DNA of 64,000 nucleotides from Klebsiella pneumoniae (GCF_000742135.1 NZ_KN046818.1:186001-250000); one strand, 5' to 3'. Positions 49,813 through 60,368 are shown, numbered from the stretch's first letter. A program made the numbers and translations. Notes: a model not told the origin generated them from the sequence alone.

Positions 49813-50123
49813 CCACCTCGCTCCTCTGATGCTTTCACGATATCTCATGGTATTCCGACGCGTGAGCCGGAATACCATGGTAGTGTTAATTTATGACAAA
49901 ACTATTCCTGTGCGGCGCAAGGAATATATTCATTATAATAATCGCTGTGCATAGCAAACCGCATTGGCGGTAAATACTTCCAAAGAGCTCCGGAATTATA
50001 TGCCGAATGCCATCATCGATACCGCCGGGTATCGACGGTTGTACCTATCAATATCTATTTAATTTATTAGATTTTCGTCAACAAATACCTTGCGATAACA
50101 TCCATTCTCTGTACAGCGAAGCT
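49813..50123. other. Intergenic region without recognised gene
   Basis: 311 bp, AT-rich toward the right half, between the PerC-like gene and the LuxR-type gene (both minus strand). I see no ORF, tRNA or strong hairpin. It should contain the perC-like promoter and the end of the LuxR-type transcript. Confidence 0.4.
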
Positions 50124-50702
50124 TCATAATGAACGTTCGGTCTGCTCCAGCAGCTTATTTCGAAAGATAAATAAGCAAGCTTCATTAAAATTATCTAACC
50201 CCAACCGCTCATAAAGCGCAGTACGCTTGCGGTAAAGGCTTTTTAGTGACGTATTGAGATCGACGGCCACCTCCTCCATGGTCATCCCCGCCATGAGTAA
50301 ACGTAACATTAACTGTTCAGACAAACTTAAGCGCAGATCGTCAAACCACTCTTTGGTCAGACGCTTGCTATTCATCTCCAGAAAAAGGCCAAATAATGTC
50401 GCCATATCCGCGGGTGATAATGACATGTTTAAAAACGATTTCAGGCTCAGTAAATGCTCTTCCCGATGGCGCATATCGAGGACGATACAACATATTCGCT
50501 TTCTGGATTTCGCCGCTGCCAGCACGAGATAATCGTAATGGCAAAGCGGCGAGCGGCTATCAACCAGCAGAGAGACTTCATCAACCTCATTATCTAAAAT
50601 CGCTTTTCCGCTAGAATCTAACTGAATGATATCAGGAAAAAAATTCTTAACACCTTGAAAAAGATAGTAATCCTGGGTAACCAATATCATTAAAGTTGCC
50701 AC
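50124..50702 (-). CDS. LuxR-type transcriptional regulator
   Basis: 192 residues from a GTG at 50702 with AAAGGGA six bases upstream; the ATG at 50720 lacks a ribosome site. The C-terminal GerE/LuxR helix-turn-helix spans about 130-190 (LSLSEQLMLRLLMAGMTMEE, then SLKSLYRKRTALYERLG). The N-terminal part has no phosphoacceptor or autoinducer domain that I recognise. AT-rich. Divergent from pgaABCD across 600 bp, so it may control the biofilm operon (inference from position). Confidence 0.8.
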   Translation of the reverse strand: MATLMILVTQDYYLFQGVKNFFPDIIQLDSSGKAILDNEVDEVSLLVDSRSPLCHYDYLVLAAAKSRKRICCIVLDMRHREEHLLSLKSFLNMSLSPADMATLFGLFLEMNSKRLTKEWFDDLRLSLSEQLMLRLLMAGMTMEEVAVDLNTSLKSLYRKRTALYERLGLDNFNEACLFIFRNKLLEQTERSL

Positions 50703-51302
50703 AAATCGTCCCTTTAACATTTAATCAACAAATTCTCGTCAACCAGACGTTTTCCCTCCCCCTATGGAACGCTTCGCATGGCGGTGAAAATAACGAGACC
50801 TGTGATTTATCATTAGCGCGGCATCTGAATCTGGCTGTGAAAACCCTCCTTGCGTTCTGACAGGAAATAAACAGATTGATTATAAATAAAAAAAATCCAC
50901 AGAAAAGATGCTTTTTTTGCTATTGAGAATTTTTGTCAGAAATCATCTTAAATATTGCCTAAAAAACTCTAACCCCAACTAAATATAAGTCACACCGCCA
51001 TTTTGAAACAAAATTCCACCTGACTTTCTTTTTTATTTATATCAGTAGGTTAAAGAAATCAACTTGAACACTTCCGTTCGAATGAAGTCGATTTTACAGA
51101 ATTATCTTAAAACGCAGACCATAATTTATCCATATTTATCGGTTGCCGTATCGGGTATAAATTACCCATTCATTTATCAACAGGAGATATGTTTATTAGT
51201 TTGCAATAGGTCATTCACCTGCAGTGCCAGTCAGCTAAATGGGACCATCCTCATCCTTTAACTCACCGTCAAAGGACGGTCGTGTTGTGCAATGGATTCT
51301 TG
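50703..51302 (+). promoter_or_regulatory. 600-bp control region upstream of pgaABCD
   Basis: AT-rich spacer between the divergent LuxR-type gene and pgaA. Short open frames (for example 51064-51261) lack ribosome sites and similarity. The long leader before pgaA recalls the E. coli pgaA 5' UTR that binds CsrA. GGA triplets occur near the pgaA start (AAAGGACGG at 51271-51279, ATGGATTC at 51292-51299) and could be CsrA contacts, but this is speculative. Confidence 0.4.
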
Positions 51303-53771
51303 ATGAACATATGGCAAATAGAAATGGAAAGATCACCTTATTCAAATACGTTATTGTTTAATCGCAACACGAAACTCTCGCTATCAATCGGCTTGCTTTT
51401 GCTCTTCCCGGCGCTGGTTCAGGGAGCGGATTCGCTCTATGACCAGCAAATCTTGCAAGCGCGCCAAGGCCAGTACGCCCCCTTTCTCAGTTACCTTCAG
51501 CAGTACCAGCTGCGGCATGCCTTAACCCCTTCTCAGGTGGCGGACTGGCTGCAGGTGGCACTCTGGGCCGGTCAGGACGATGAAGTGGTGAAAGTCTGGC
51601 GACGCTACCAGGTCTATATGCCGCTTCCCGCACGGGGCACCGCCGCCGCGGCGCAGGCCCTGCGCAACCAGAAGCAGTGGCAAACCTCGCTCACCCTCTG
51701 GCAGCAGGCACTCAGCCAGGCCCCTGGCAGCGACGACTATCGTATCGGCTATATCAAAACGCTCGCCGATGCCCGCAAGGACGGCGAGGCGCTCAGCGAA
51801 GCGCGTCGCCTGGTGGCGGAGCAGGCGAGCGTTGCGCACCTGCAGACGCTCTCCTATGTCTACCTGCGGCTGGGCAAAAGCTGGGACCAGCTGTTGGTGG
51901 ACACGCAGATCCTCGATCGTGATCCGCAAAACAAAACCGCGCTGGCCAGCCTGATGGCGACCCTGACCCGCAACCGGATTGATTCCCCTGCTCTCGGCCT
52001 GGCGAATAGCGTCGAACTGACGCCTGCGGAAAGGCGTAACTTACAGTTGAACGCCGCCGCCGAACTGGTGCGCCTTGCCGATACCCCTTCCCGCGAAGAA
52101 AAGGCGCGTTACGCGCTGGCCCGCACGGCGCTCACGCAGTATGACGCGATGATCGCCGCCTGGCACCCCGACCCACAGGCTGCGCCCGACATCATCCGGG
52201 CGCGTATTGATCGTCTGGGCGCGCTGTACGCCAGCGCCGAGTACGCGCAGGTCATCCGCGAATACCAAAGCCTGATCGCCCAGCAGCGGGCCGTTCCCGG
52301 CTGGGCCATCGGCTGGGTCATCTCCTCTTTTATCGCCCTTAAGCAAGTTGAGCCTGCGCTGACGCTTATCCACCAGCATCCTTCGTGGCTGACAAGCCAA
52401 CAGAATGAGGAACACGAGCTTTTCTACGCTCTGCTGGACACCGGTCAGTACCCGGCGGCGCAACGGTATGTCGCCCGCCTCACCAGGAATGCGCCCTACA
52501 TCCGTCGTCTCTACGGCTCGCCAACGCCGCAGCCGAACGACGACTGGCTCACCGCACAGTCGCTTAACGTGCACTATTTAGCGGCTACCAACGACCAGCC
52601 GCAGGCCGAAGCCCGAATGCAGCGCCTGGCGGCGACGGCCCCTGGAAACCAGGGCCTGCAGATAGACTATGCCGCCCTTCTGCAGGAGAGAGGATTGCCA
52701 CGGGCAGCCGAACGCCAGCTAAAAGCGGCGGAATCTCTGGAACCCGCCAGCCTGCAGCTGGAGCGCCAGCAGGCCTGGGTCGCCCTTGATCTGCAGGAGT
52801 GGCGGCAAATGGATCTGCTGACTGACGACGTCGTCGCCCGCTCGCCACGGGATCTGAACACCCAGCGCCTGGCCAGAGCGCGCGAGATCCATCATCTCTC
52901 CGAGCTGCGCCTGAGCGTTGGCAAAGGGCTGCATTCCGACAACCCGGTGAGCGGCACGCACGACCTCAGTTTTGAGACGGCGATCTACAGCCCGCCGCTA
53001 GCCGACAGCTGGCGGTTGTTCGGCGGGCACCGCTTCGCTGAAGGCAATTTTGAAGAGGGGAAAGGCAGCCGTCGCCAGCTGTTTGCCGGTATTGAATGGC
53101 GTCCGCGCGACTACTGGGGCGAGCTTGAGCTCTCCAGCGTCAATTTTCACGGCGAGAACAAGCCCGGCGTCCGCCTTTCCGCCGCCCATGACGTTAGCGA
53201 TCGCTGGCAGCTGGGCGGCGAACTGGAGCGGATTTCGCAGCAGACGCCGCTGCGCGCGTTACGCAACGGCGTCAGCGCCAACCGCGGCGAAGGCTGGCTG
53301 CGCTGGTCTCCAAACGAACGCCGGGAGTACCGCTTCAGCGCGGCCGCCAGCCGGTTTACCGATCGCAACCGCCGCCAGGAGTACACCCTCTCCGGTAAAG
53401 AACGCCTCTGGCAGACGCCGTGGTTAACGCTGGATCTGCAGCCCGGTCTGTCGACCAGCGCCAATAGCCGCACCGACACCGCCTACTACAGTCCGGCACG
53501 GGACCTCGCTGCCACCGCGGCGCTGGCCGTCGATCACACGCTTTACCAGCGCTATGACACCGTCTGGAGCCAGCAGTTACTCGCCGGCGGCGGCAGCTAC
53601 TGGCAAAAAAATCACGCCGCCGGGGCGATCACGGTGCTGGGTTACGGGCAGCGCCTGCGCTGGAACAACGTCGTCGACACCGGGGTGATGCTGAACTGGG
53701 ATAAGCGCCCCTACGACGGCAAACGTGAAAACAACCTCGCCATCACTCTTGATGCAAATATACGGTTTTAA
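51303..53771 (+). CDS. pgaA: Poly-beta-1,6-GlcNAc export porin PgaA
   Basis: About 822 residues. A periplasmic TPR superhelix spans roughly 50-525 (for example QVADWLQVALWAGQDDEVV, GNQGLQIDYAALLQERGLPR), followed by a 16-strand outer-membrane barrel to the C-terminal phenylalanine (ANIRF). The signal peptide region is LSLSIGLLLLFPALVQGADS. The start is uncertain: ATG 51303 is used; GTG 51282 has AAAGGA upstream and ATG 51324 would give a shorter leader. First gene of pgaABCD. It exports de-N-acetylated PNAG. Confidence 0.93.
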   Translation: MNIWQIEMERSPYSNTLLFNRNTKLSLSIGLLLLFPALVQGADSLYDQQILQARQGQYAPFLSYLQQYQLRHALTPSQVADWLQVALWAGQDDEVVKVWRRYQVYMPLPARGTAAAAQALRNQKQWQTSLTLWQQALSQAPGSDDYRIGYIKTLADARKDGEALSEARRLVAEQASVAHLQTLSYVYLRLGKSWDQLLVDTQILDRDPQNKTALASLMATLTRNRIDSPALGLANSVELTPAERRNLQLNAAAELVRLADTPSREEKARYALARTALTQYDAMIAAWHPDPQAAPDIIRARIDRLGALYASAEYAQVIREYQSLIAQQRAVPGWAIGWVISSFIALKQVEPALTLIHQHPSWLTSQQNEEHELFYALLDTGQYPAAQRYVARLTRNAPYIRRLYGSPTPQPNDDWLTAQSLNVHYLAATNDQPQAEARMQRLAATAPGNQGLQIDYAALLQERGLPRAAERQLKAAESLEPASLQLERQQAWVALDLQEWRQMDLLTDDVVARSPRDLNTQRLARAREIHHLSELRLSVGKGLHSDNPVSGTHDLSFETAIYSPPLADSWRLFGGHRFAEGNFEEGKGSRRQLFAGIEWRPRDYWGELELSSVNFHGENKPGVRLSAAHDVSDRWQLGGELERISQQTPLRALRNGVSANRGEGWLRWSPNERREYRFSAAASRFTDRNRRQEYTLSGKERLWQTPWLTLDLQPGLSTSANSRTDTAYYSPARDLAATAALAVDHTLYQRYDTVWSQQLLAGGGSYWQKNHAAGAITVLGYGQRLRWNNVVDTGVMLNWDKRPYDGKRENNLAITLDANIRF

Positions 53772-53779
53772 GGATGACC

Positions 53780-55795
53780 ATGCTGAACACGACCCTGCGC
53801 AACGGCCTGATGCTTCTCATCTGGCTGTGCCTTATCTTCAGCGTGCGTGCTGAGGAAGTCCCCTTCCTCGCCCCGCAGCAGCGCCCCCAACTGGAGGCCA
53901 ATCAACCCTGGCCGGCGGATCGCTTTCTGGTGCTGGCCTACCATGACGTCGAAGACGATGCCGCCGACCAGCGTTATCTTTCGGTGCGCACCAGCGCACT
54001 CAATGAGCAGATCGCCTGGCTGCTGCATAACGGCTACCATGCGATTAGCGTTCAGGACATTCTCGATGCGCATTATGGCTTAAAGTCGCTGCCGCCCAAG
54101 GCTTTTCTCTTCAGTTTTGACGATGGTTACAGCAGCTTTTACACCCGCGTCTGGCCGCTGCTTAAAGCCTGGAATGTTCCGGCGCTGTGGGCGCCGGTGG
54201 GCAGCTGGGTGGACACTCCCGCTGGCCAGCCCGTTAATTTTGGTGGCCTGATGACGCCGCGCGAGCGCTTCGCTACCTGGGAGATGGTGCGCGAGCTCAG
54301 CCGCTCGCCGCTGGTGGAGATCGGCGCGCACACCTGGGCCTCGCACTACGGTCTGCCGGCCAATCCGCAGGGCAGCCGCGAGCCTGCCGCCGCCAACCGC
54401 GGCTGGGATAAAACCACCGGCCGCTATGAAAGCGACGCGCAGTTTACCCGGCGAATGACCGATGACGTGCAGAAAGTGACGGCGAAAATCCATGAGGTTG
54501 CCGGGAAAACGCCGCGCGCCTGGGTGTGGCCCTACGGCGCCGCCAGCGGCAGCACCCTGGCCATCGCCAAACAGCAAGGGTATCAGCTGGCGTTTACGCT
54601 GAACGACGGCCTGGGCAACGTGAAGGATCTGGACAATATTCCACGCCTGCTGATCGCCGGTAACCCGTCGCTCAAGGCCTTTGCCAGCGCCGTGACCCAG
54701 ATTCAGGAAGCCGATCCTGTTCGGGTGATGCATGTGGATCTGGACTATGTCTATGACCCCAATCCCGTCCAGCAGGCAAAGAATATCGATAAGCTGGTGC
54801 AGCGCGTCTATGACATGAAAATCAGCCACGTCTTTCTGCAGGCCTTCTCCGACCCGCAGGGCGACGGCACGGTCAAGTCGCTCTATTTCCCCAACCGCTG
54901 GCTGCCGATGCGCGCCGACCTGTTTAACTTCGTCTCCTGGCAGTTGCAGACCCGCGGCAATGTGAAGGTTTATGCCTGGATGCCGGTGCTGGCCTTCGAT
55001 CTTGCCTCAGATCTGCCGCGCGTTCAGCGCTGGGATCCGCAAACCGGGAAGGCGTTACTTACCCGCCAGCCGTACGTCCGTCTGTCGCCCTGGGATCCCC
55101 GGGTTCGCCAGCAGATCACCGACATCTACGAAGATCTGGCCCGACACGCCAGCTTCAGCGGGATCCTGTTTCACGACGACGCCGTGCTGACCGATTTTGA
55201 AGACGTGAGCCCGGAGGCGGTCGCCGCCTGGCGGCAGACGGGTATGGCGCACGATGCCGCCCCGGTGCCCCAACGTCCGCAAGAGCGCCAGGCATGGATG
55301 CGTTTCAAAAGCCAAACCCTGACCCGCTTCACTCTGGATCTACGCCAGGCAGTGCAGGCCATCCGCGGCCCGCAGGTGAAAACGGCGCGTAATCTCTTCG
55401 CCCTGCCGATCCTGGAGCCGCAAAGCGAAGCCTGGTTTGCGCAGAATCTGGATGATTTCCTTGCCGCCTATGACTGGACGGTCCCCATGGCGATGCCGCT
55501 GATGGAGTCCGTGCCGATCGACGCCAGCCAGGCCTGGCTGACGCGGCTGGTGCAGGCCGTCGCCCGCCACCCGGGTGCGCTGAAGAAAACCATCTTTGAA
55601 CTGCAGGCCAGAGACTGGAATCGACGCCAGCAAAACGCCATTCCCGACCAGCAGCTGGCGGACTGGATGCGTTTGCTGCGGCTGAACGGCGTCAAAAACT
55701 ACGGCTACTACCCTGACGATTTTATTAACAACCAGCCTGATATCTCTCGTATCAGGCCGCAATTTTCTTCCTGGTGGTACCCTGACCATGACTGA
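53780..55795 (+). CDS. pgaB: PNAG N-deacetylase PgaB
   Basis: 671 residues from the ATG at 53780 with TAAGGA five bases upstream; ATG 53774 overlaps that site. The N-terminal polysaccharide deacetylase domain has [15 protein letters not shown] (catalytic Asp pair) and the metal His in [11 protein letters not shown]. The C-terminal glycoside hydrolase-like PNAG-binding domain spans about 310-660 ([25 protein letters not shown]). Unlike E. coli PgaB the signal region [15 protein letters not shown] shows no lipobox, so it looks cleaved at VRA-EE and soluble or barrel-associated rather than lipidated. Overlaps pgaC by 8 bp. Confidence 0.93.
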   Translation: MLNTTLRNGLMLLIWLCLIFSVRAEEVPFLAPQQRPQLEANQPWPADRFLVLAYHDVEDDAADQRYLSVRTSALNEQIAWLLHNGYHAISVQDILDAHYGLKSLPPKAFLFSFDDGYSSFYTRVWPLLKAWNVPALWAPVGSWVDTPAGQPVNFGGLMTPRERFATWEMVRELSRSPLVEIGAHTWASHYGLPANPQGSREPAAANRGWDKTTGRYESDAQFTRRMTDDVQKVTAKIHEVAGKTPRAWVWPYGAASGSTLAIAKQQGYQLAFTLNDGLGNVKDLDNIPRLLIAGNPSLKAFASAVTQIQEADPVRVMHVDLDYVYDPNPVQQAKNIDKLVQRVYDMKISHVFLQAFSDPQGDGTVKSLYFPNRWLPMRADLFNFVSWQLQTRGNVKVYAWMPVLAFDLASDLPRVQRWDPQTGKALLTRQPYVRLSPWDPRVRQQITDIYEDLARHASFSGILFHDDAVLTDFEDVSPEAVAAWRQTGMAHDAAPVPQRPQERQAWMRFKSQTLTRFTLDLRQAVQAIRGPQVKTARNLFALPILEPQSEAWFAQNLDDFLAAYDWTVPMAMPLMESVPIDASQAWLTRLVQAVARHPGALKKTIFELQARDWNRRQQNAIPDQQLADWMRLLRLNGVKNYGYYPDDFINNQPDISRIRPQFSSWWYPDHD

Positions 55796-57116
55796 TCGCA
55801 TTATCGCATTGTGCATTTTATGCCTCGTATTCGGGCTGCCGTTAGGTGTCGCAGCGGTATTTACCGGCGAGCTTATCCTCGACTTTGTCTTTTTCTGGCC
55901 GCTGTTTATGTCAGTGTTGTGGATCACCGGGGGTCTCTACTTCTGGTTTCAGCTGGAACGTCACTGGCCGTGGGGGGAGGATACCCCGCCGCCGACGCTG
56001 CCGGGCAATCCACTGATCTCGATCCTGATCCCCTGCTTTAACGAGGAGAAAAACGCCCGGGAAACCATCAGCGCAGCGCTGGCCCAGCGTTACGCCAATC
56101 TTGAAGTGATCGCGATTAACGACGGCTCTTCGGACAACACCGCCCAGGTGCTCCAGCAGCTGGCGCAGGAGGAGCCGAGGCTGCGGGTGATCCATCTGGC
56201 CGCCAATCAGGGAAAAGCGGTGGCGCTCAAAGCGGGCGCCGCCGCCGCCCGCGGCGATCTGCTGGTCTGCATCGATGGCGACGCCCTGCTGGACCGGGAT
56301 ACCGCGGCCTGGCTGGTCGCGCCGTTGATCCATTATCCGCACGTCGGGGCGGTCACCGGCAATCCGCGGATCCGCACCCGATCCACGCTGATCGGCCGCA
56401 TTCAGGTTGGGGAGTTCTCGTCGATCATTGGGCTTATCAAACGGACGCAGCGGATCTATGGCCGGGTCTTTACCGTCTCCGGCGTAATCGCCGCCTTCCG
56501 GCGCCAGGCGCTGGCGGACGTCGGCTACTGGAGCCCGGATATGATCACTGAAGATATTGATATCAGCTGGAAGCTTCAGCTCCGCCACTGGGACATCTTT
56601 TTCGAGCCGCGAGCGCTGTGCTGGATCCTGATGCCGGAGACCCTCAAAGGGTTATGGAAGCAGCGTCTGCGCTGGGCCCAGGGCGGCGCCGAAGTCTTTC
56701 TGGTCAATCTGCGCCGCCTGTTTCACTGGCAGCATCACCGGATGTGGCCGCTGTTTCTGGAGTATGCCTGCTCCACGCTGTGGGCCTTTGCCTACGCGAT
56801 CACCATTCTGCTGTTTATCCTCAGCCGCCTGATGCCGCTGCCTGACAATCTGGCGGTGCATAGCCTGTTTCCACCGGAATTCACCGGCATGCTGCTCGGC
56901 CTGATGTGCCTGCTGCAGTTCGTCGCCAGCCTGTATATCGAGCGGCGCTATGAGAAAAAGGTCGCCAAATCGCTGTTCTGGGTGATCTGGTTCCCGATGG
57001 TCTACTGGATGATCGGCCTGCTGACCACGCTGGTCGCTTTTCCGAAAGTGATGGTGAAACGTCAACGTTCCCGCGCGCGCTGGGTGAGCCCGGACCGGGG
57101 AAAAGGAAGCCTGTGA
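55788..57116 (+). CDS. pgaC: PNAG synthase glycosyltransferase PgaC
   Basis: Family 2 processive glycosyltransferase of the inner membrane, 442 residues. Two N-terminal helices; the catalytic domain (about 75-300) has [23 protein letters not shown] (catalytic Asp) and QRLRW (the QxxRW motif); C-terminal helices follow. It polymerises GlcNAc from UDP-GlcNAc and needs PgaD. In E. coli the complex is switched on by c-di-GMP. Overlaps pgaB by 8 bp and pgaD by 4 bp. Confidence 0.96.
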   Translation: MTDRIIALCILCLVFGLPLGVAAVFTGELILDFVFFWPLFMSVLWITGGLYFWFQLERHWPWGEDTPPPTLPGNPLISILIPCFNEEKNARETISAALAQRYANLEVIAINDGSSDNTAQVLQQLAQEEPRLRVIHLAANQGKAVALKAGAAAARGDLLVCIDGDALLDRDTAAWLVAPLIHYPHVGAVTGNPRIRTRSTLIGRIQVGEFSSIIGLIKRTQRIYGRVFTVSGVIAAFRRQALADVGYWSPDMITEDIDISWKLQLRHWDIFFEPRALCWILMPETLKGLWKQRLRWAQGGAEVFLVNLRRLFHWQHHRMWPLFLEYACSTLWAFAYAITILLFILSRLMPLPDNLAVHSLFPPEFTGMLLGLMCLLQFVASLYIERRYEKKVAKSLFWVIWFPMVYWMIGLLTTLVAFPKVMVKRQRSRARWVSPDRGKGSL

Positions 57117-57565
57117 TGAATGAAAATACGCTCATCTTAACCGAACATCGGGTGCTGCCCCGGCTGGTCGACGCCGGCTTAACGCTGCTGGCCTGGCTCG
57201 GTTTTCTGTTCTTTCTGTACGCCAATTTGCTGATGCAGTTCATCGCGCCGCCCTCTCCGCGCTGGGAATCGCTGATGGACTCCCTGAATACGGCGCTGGT
57301 GTATCTGCTGATTGCCGCGCTGAACGGCTGGCTGTTGATCCTCTGGTATCACTACAACCGGCGCCGCGCCCGTACCCGGCGTCATACCGCGGTGCTCGCT
57401 CTGCGCGACGATGAGCTGGCGAGCAGCTTTAACGTCGCGCCGCAGATTATCTCGGAGATGAGCCGCTATAATTTGCTCACCGTTTACCACGATCAAATCG
57501 GGCAGATTATTGATTTAAAAAGCCACGCGTTACCGCCGCCGCAGGAAGAGAGCGATGACGCATGA
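57113..57565 (+). CDS. pgaD: PNAG synthase accessory protein PgaD
   Basis: 150 residues with two membrane helices (about 20-43 and 60-80), then a cytoplasmic tail with [20 protein letters not shown]. It starts in an ATGA overlap with pgaC. In E. coli PgaD and PgaC together bind c-di-GMP and are both needed for polymerisation. Length is slightly above E. coli (137). Ends the operon; a GC hairpin (57571-57589) follows. Confidence 0.92.
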   Translation: MMNENTLILTEHRVLPRLVDAGLTLLAWLGFLFFLYANLLMQFIAPPSPRWESLMDSLNTALVYLLIAALNGWLLILWYHYNRRRARTRRHTAVLALRDDELASSFNVAPQIISEMSRYNLLTVYHDQIGQIIDLKSHALPPPQEESDDA

Positions 57566-57570
57566 GAGCA

Positions 57571-57589
57571 AGGCCGCCGTCGGCGGCCT
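57571..57589. terminator. Terminator between pgaD and dsbA-like gene
   Basis: Perfect 8-bp stem AGGCCGCC / GGCGGCCT with a 3-base loop between convergent stops; no clear T run. Confidence 0.5.
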
Positions 57590-57610
57590 GGACAGGTAAT
57601 ACGCCGGGGA

Positions 57611-58396
57611 TTAGCCGCCGGCTTTTTTGATGGCGGCTTCCAGCGAGGCTTTGTCTGCCAGCCCCGGGAAGACGGTGATGCTGGCTTCCGTGGCGCCTGT
57701 GGTCGGCATCACGATCACGCCCGGCGTGCCGCTCAGACCAATCTCCTGCGCCAGATCGTTTATGCTCTGCAGCACCGGTTCGACGTCGGCGGCCTTCTTC
57801 GCATCGAAGCCGGCTTTCTTCGCCTGCTGCTGGATATCCGCCGTCGTCAGCTTGCCTTCGTTATGGCCGGTAGCGTAAATCCCGTTATGGTAGGCCAGAT
57901 AGGCATCCGCCCCTTTCTGCTGATAGATCTGCAGGCCGGTTTTTGCCGCCTCCAGCGAGCTTTCCCAGCGGCCGCCGAAAATCGGCCACTCTTTGAAGGC
58001 GAAGCGGGTCTGCGGGTGCGCTTTAATCACCTGCTCCATCACCGGCGCCAGACGGCTGCAGTAGACGCACTGGTAGTCGAAGAATTCGATCACTGTGACT
58101 TTGCCGTTGGCCGGGCCGTAGGTCGGGGTATTTTTATCCTGGGTCAACACGGCGGCGTTCTTCAGCACCGCCTGAGTGGCCGCGCTGGCCTGCTGCTCAG
58201 CCTGAATTTGCTGCAGTTTCTGGCTCGCCTGCAGCAGGACTTCCGGGTGGGCAACCAGATAGTCGGCGGCGATTTTGCCGATTTTCGCCTCCTGTTCCGG
58301 GGTGAAAGTCGCCGGCGCGTCAGCGGCAGAGGCCATCGCCGGCAGTAAGACAGCGCTCAGCAGGGCGACAGAGAGGTATTTCTTGTGGCCAGACAT
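57611..58396 (-). CDS. Periplasmic DsbA-family disulfide oxidoreductase (ScsC-like)
   Basis: 261 residues from the ATG at 58396 (AAGGAT upstream); the frame extends further but without a signal-like start. The signal peptide ends AMASA. A helical N-terminal arm (about 30-80, TPEQEAKIGKIAADYLV and Gln/Ala-rich helices) precedes a thioredoxin fold with active site Cys110-Val-Tyr-Cys113 and cis-Pro loop SGTPGVIV. Such an arm is seen in trimeric ScsC-type isomerases and Com1/DsbA-like proteins. Substrate and redox partner unknown; dsbD is elsewhere in this window. Confidence 0.85.
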   Translation of the reverse strand: MSGHKKYLSVALLSAVLLPAMASAADAPATFTPEQEAKIGKIAADYLVAHPEVLLQASQKLQQIQAEQQASAATQAVLKNAAVLTQDKNTPTYGPANGKVTVIEFFDYQCVYCSRLAPVMEQVIKAHPQTRFAFKEWPIFGGRWESSLEAAKTGLQIYQQKGADAYLAYHNGIYATGHNEGKLTTADIQQQAKKAGFDAKKAADVEPVLQSINDLAQEIGLSGTPGVIVMPTTGATEASITVFPGLADKASLEAAIKKAGG

Positions 58397-58621
58397 AGTG
58401 GGGATCCTTGCGATAAGTGAACGGCAGGTGAGTCTGGGTGACAAAATATCACCCTTTTTCGCCGAAGCCTTGCCCAACGGCGCCTTGATTCGTAACTTTA
58501 TTTTTCAGGCTCTCTCTTTCCCGCGCGATAGCGCAGGTCTGCGCCAGTGGTCAACGCGGCCCAGGCGGAGTACCCTGCGCAGCGGTTTTTCTTGCTCTTT
58601 TTTCAGGTGGTTTCTCTCGAT

Positions 58622-59305
58622 ATGTATGCATTTCTTCAACAATGGGACATGGCAGTGATTATGCTGCAGATTGTCGCCATCGACTTACTGCTGGGTGGCG
58701 ACAATGCCGTGGTGATCGCCATGGCCTGCCGCAAACTGCCGCCGCAGAAACGCACCAAAGCGATCATCATCGGTACCGTGGGCGCCATCCTGGCGCGCGT
58801 TCTGCTGCTGGCGATCGCTTTGTATCTCCTGTCGCTGCCGTGGCTGAAAATAGTCGGCGCGCTGCTCCTGCTGTGGATTGGCATCCAGCTGGTCAGGAAT
58901 GAGGAAGAAGAGAGCGAGGTTAGCAGCTCTGGCAGCCTGTGGCGCACCGCGATCACCATCACCGTTGCCGATGTGATTATGTCGCTGGATAACGTACTGG
59001 CGGTAGCTGCTGCGGGGAAAGGGCACATTGCGCTGGTCGCCCTCGGCGTGGCGATCAGCATTCCGGTTATTGTCGCCGGCAGCAAGCTGGTGCTGGTCCT
59101 GCTCACCCGCTTTCCCGCGGTGGTGGTGCTGGGCGGGATGCTCATCGGCTGGATTGCCGGGTCAATGCTGGTCAGCGACCCTACCATTCGCCGGCTGTTT
59201 CCCAGCGCCGGCGAGGGCACCGCGCGCCTGGCTGGCACCGTCGGCGCGCTGCTGGTGCTATTCACCGGATGGCGCCGCCGCCCACGGCCGCAGGCGAAAG
59301 ACTAA
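58622..59305 (+). CDS. TerC/YjbE-family integral membrane protein
   Basis: 227 residues from the ATG at 58622. Seven or so hydrophobic helices with the TerC signatures LLLGGDNAVVIAMACRKLP and VADVIMSLDNVLAVAAAGKG, whose acidic residues are thought to bind metal. Assigned to YjbE-type putative metal exporters, a family including manganese exporters. Stands alone; the upstream 225 bp hold its promoter and that of the divergent dsbA-like gene. I saw no yybP-ykoY riboswitch there. Confidence 0.85.
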   Translation: MYAFLQQWDMAVIMLQIVAIDLLLGGDNAVVIAMACRKLPPQKRTKAIIIGTVGAILARVLLLAIALYLLSLPWLKIVGALLLLWIGIQLVRNEEEESEVSSSGSLWRTAITITVADVIMSLDNVLAVAAAGKGHIALVALGVAISIPVIVAGSKLVLVLLTRFPAVVVLGGMLIGWIAGSMLVSDPTIRRLFPSAGEGTARLAGTVGALLVLFTGWRRRPRPQAKD

Positions 59306-59450
59306 TCTTATCCACGGCGCCGTCGACCCCGACGGCGTCAAGTTTCCGCCACTTTTCTTCCCCGTCAGGGCGCATTTGCCCTACGCTTTATACTGACGCC
59401 TGTTCCAGGGAATATGTAACCACCGCACTGAGCATAGATGAGAAAAAATC

Positions 59451-60368
59451 ATGGAATTGAAGGATTATTATGCCATTCTCGGGGTGCAACCAACCGACGA
59501 TCTGAAAACCATCAAGACCGCCTACCGCCGCCTGACGCGCAAATATCACCCCGACGTCAGTAAAGAAAACGATGCCGAAGCCAAATTTAAGGATCTCGCC
59601 GAAGCCTGGGAAGTCCTGAAAGATGAGCAACGGCGCGCCGAATACGATCAGCTCTGGCAGCATCGCAACGATCCCGGCTTCGGTCGCCAGCGACAGACCC
59701 ACGAGCAGAGCTACAGTCAGCAAGATTTCGACGACATCTTCTCCTCCATGTTTGGCCAGCAGGCGCATCAGCGTCGTCGTCAACACGCGGCGCGCGGCCA
59801 CGATCTGGAGATCGAAGTGGCGGTGTTCCTTGAAGAGACGCTGGCCGAGCAGACGCGCACCATCAGCTATAACCTGCCGGTGTACAACGTGTTTGGCATG
59901 ATCGAAAGCGAAACGCCGAAAACGCTGAATGTGAAGATCCCCGCCGGGGTAGTCGATGGTCAGCGTATCCGCCTAAAAGGCCAGGGGACGCCGGGGGAGA
60001 ATGGCGGCCCGAACGGCGATCTGTGGCTGGTTATCCACATCGCCCCGCATCCGCTATTCGATATTGTCGGTCATAACCTGGAGATCGTCCTGCCGCTGGC
60101 GCCATGGGAGGCCGCGCTGGGCGCGAAAGTGACGGTGCCCACCCTGAAAGAGAGCATTCTGCTGACGGTGCCGCCGGGCAGTCAGGCAGGGCAGCGACTG
60201 CGTATCAAAGGGAAAGGACTCGTGAGCAAAACCCACACCGGCGATTTGTTCGCCGTTATTAAAATAGTGATGCCGCCAAAACCAGATGAAAAAGCGCGTG
60301 AGCTCTGGCAACAATTGGCCGCCGCCGAAGCCAGCTTCGATCCGCGTAAGACATGGGGGAAAGCCTGA
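59451..60368 (+). CDS. cbpA: Curved DNA-binding protein CbpA (DnaJ-like)
   Basis: 305 residues. J domain 1-70 with KYHPDVS (HPD motif), a Gly/Gln-rich linker, then two DnaJ C-terminal domains ([30 protein letters not shown]). Co-chaperone of DnaK that also binds curved DNA and aggregates the nucleoid in stationary phase. It shares TGATG with cbpM, so the two are translationally coupled. Confidence 0.96.
   Translation: MELKDYYAILGVQPTDDLKTIKTAYRRLTRKYHPDVSKENDAEAKFKDLAEAWEVLKDEQRRAEYDQLWQHRNDPGFGRQRQTHEQSYSQQDFDDIFSSMFGQQAHQRRRQHAARGHDLEIEVAVFLEETLAEQTRTISYNLPVYNVFGMIESETPKTLNVKIPAGVVDGQRIRLKGQGTPGENGGPNGDLWLVIHIAPHPLFDIVGHNLEIVLPLAPWEAALGAKVTVPTLKESILLTVPPGSQAGQRLRIKGKGLVSKTHTGDLFAVIKIVMPPKPDEKARELWQQLAAAEASFDPRKTWGKA

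Noticed and set aside
51064..51261. 65-codon frame upstream of pgaA
   Set aside because: TTG start without ribosome site in AT-rich leader DNA; no signal or similarity recognised.
58397..58621. yybP-ykoY manganese riboswitch before the TerC-family gene
   Set aside because: TerC genes often have one, but I could not find the paired-loop consensus in this leader.
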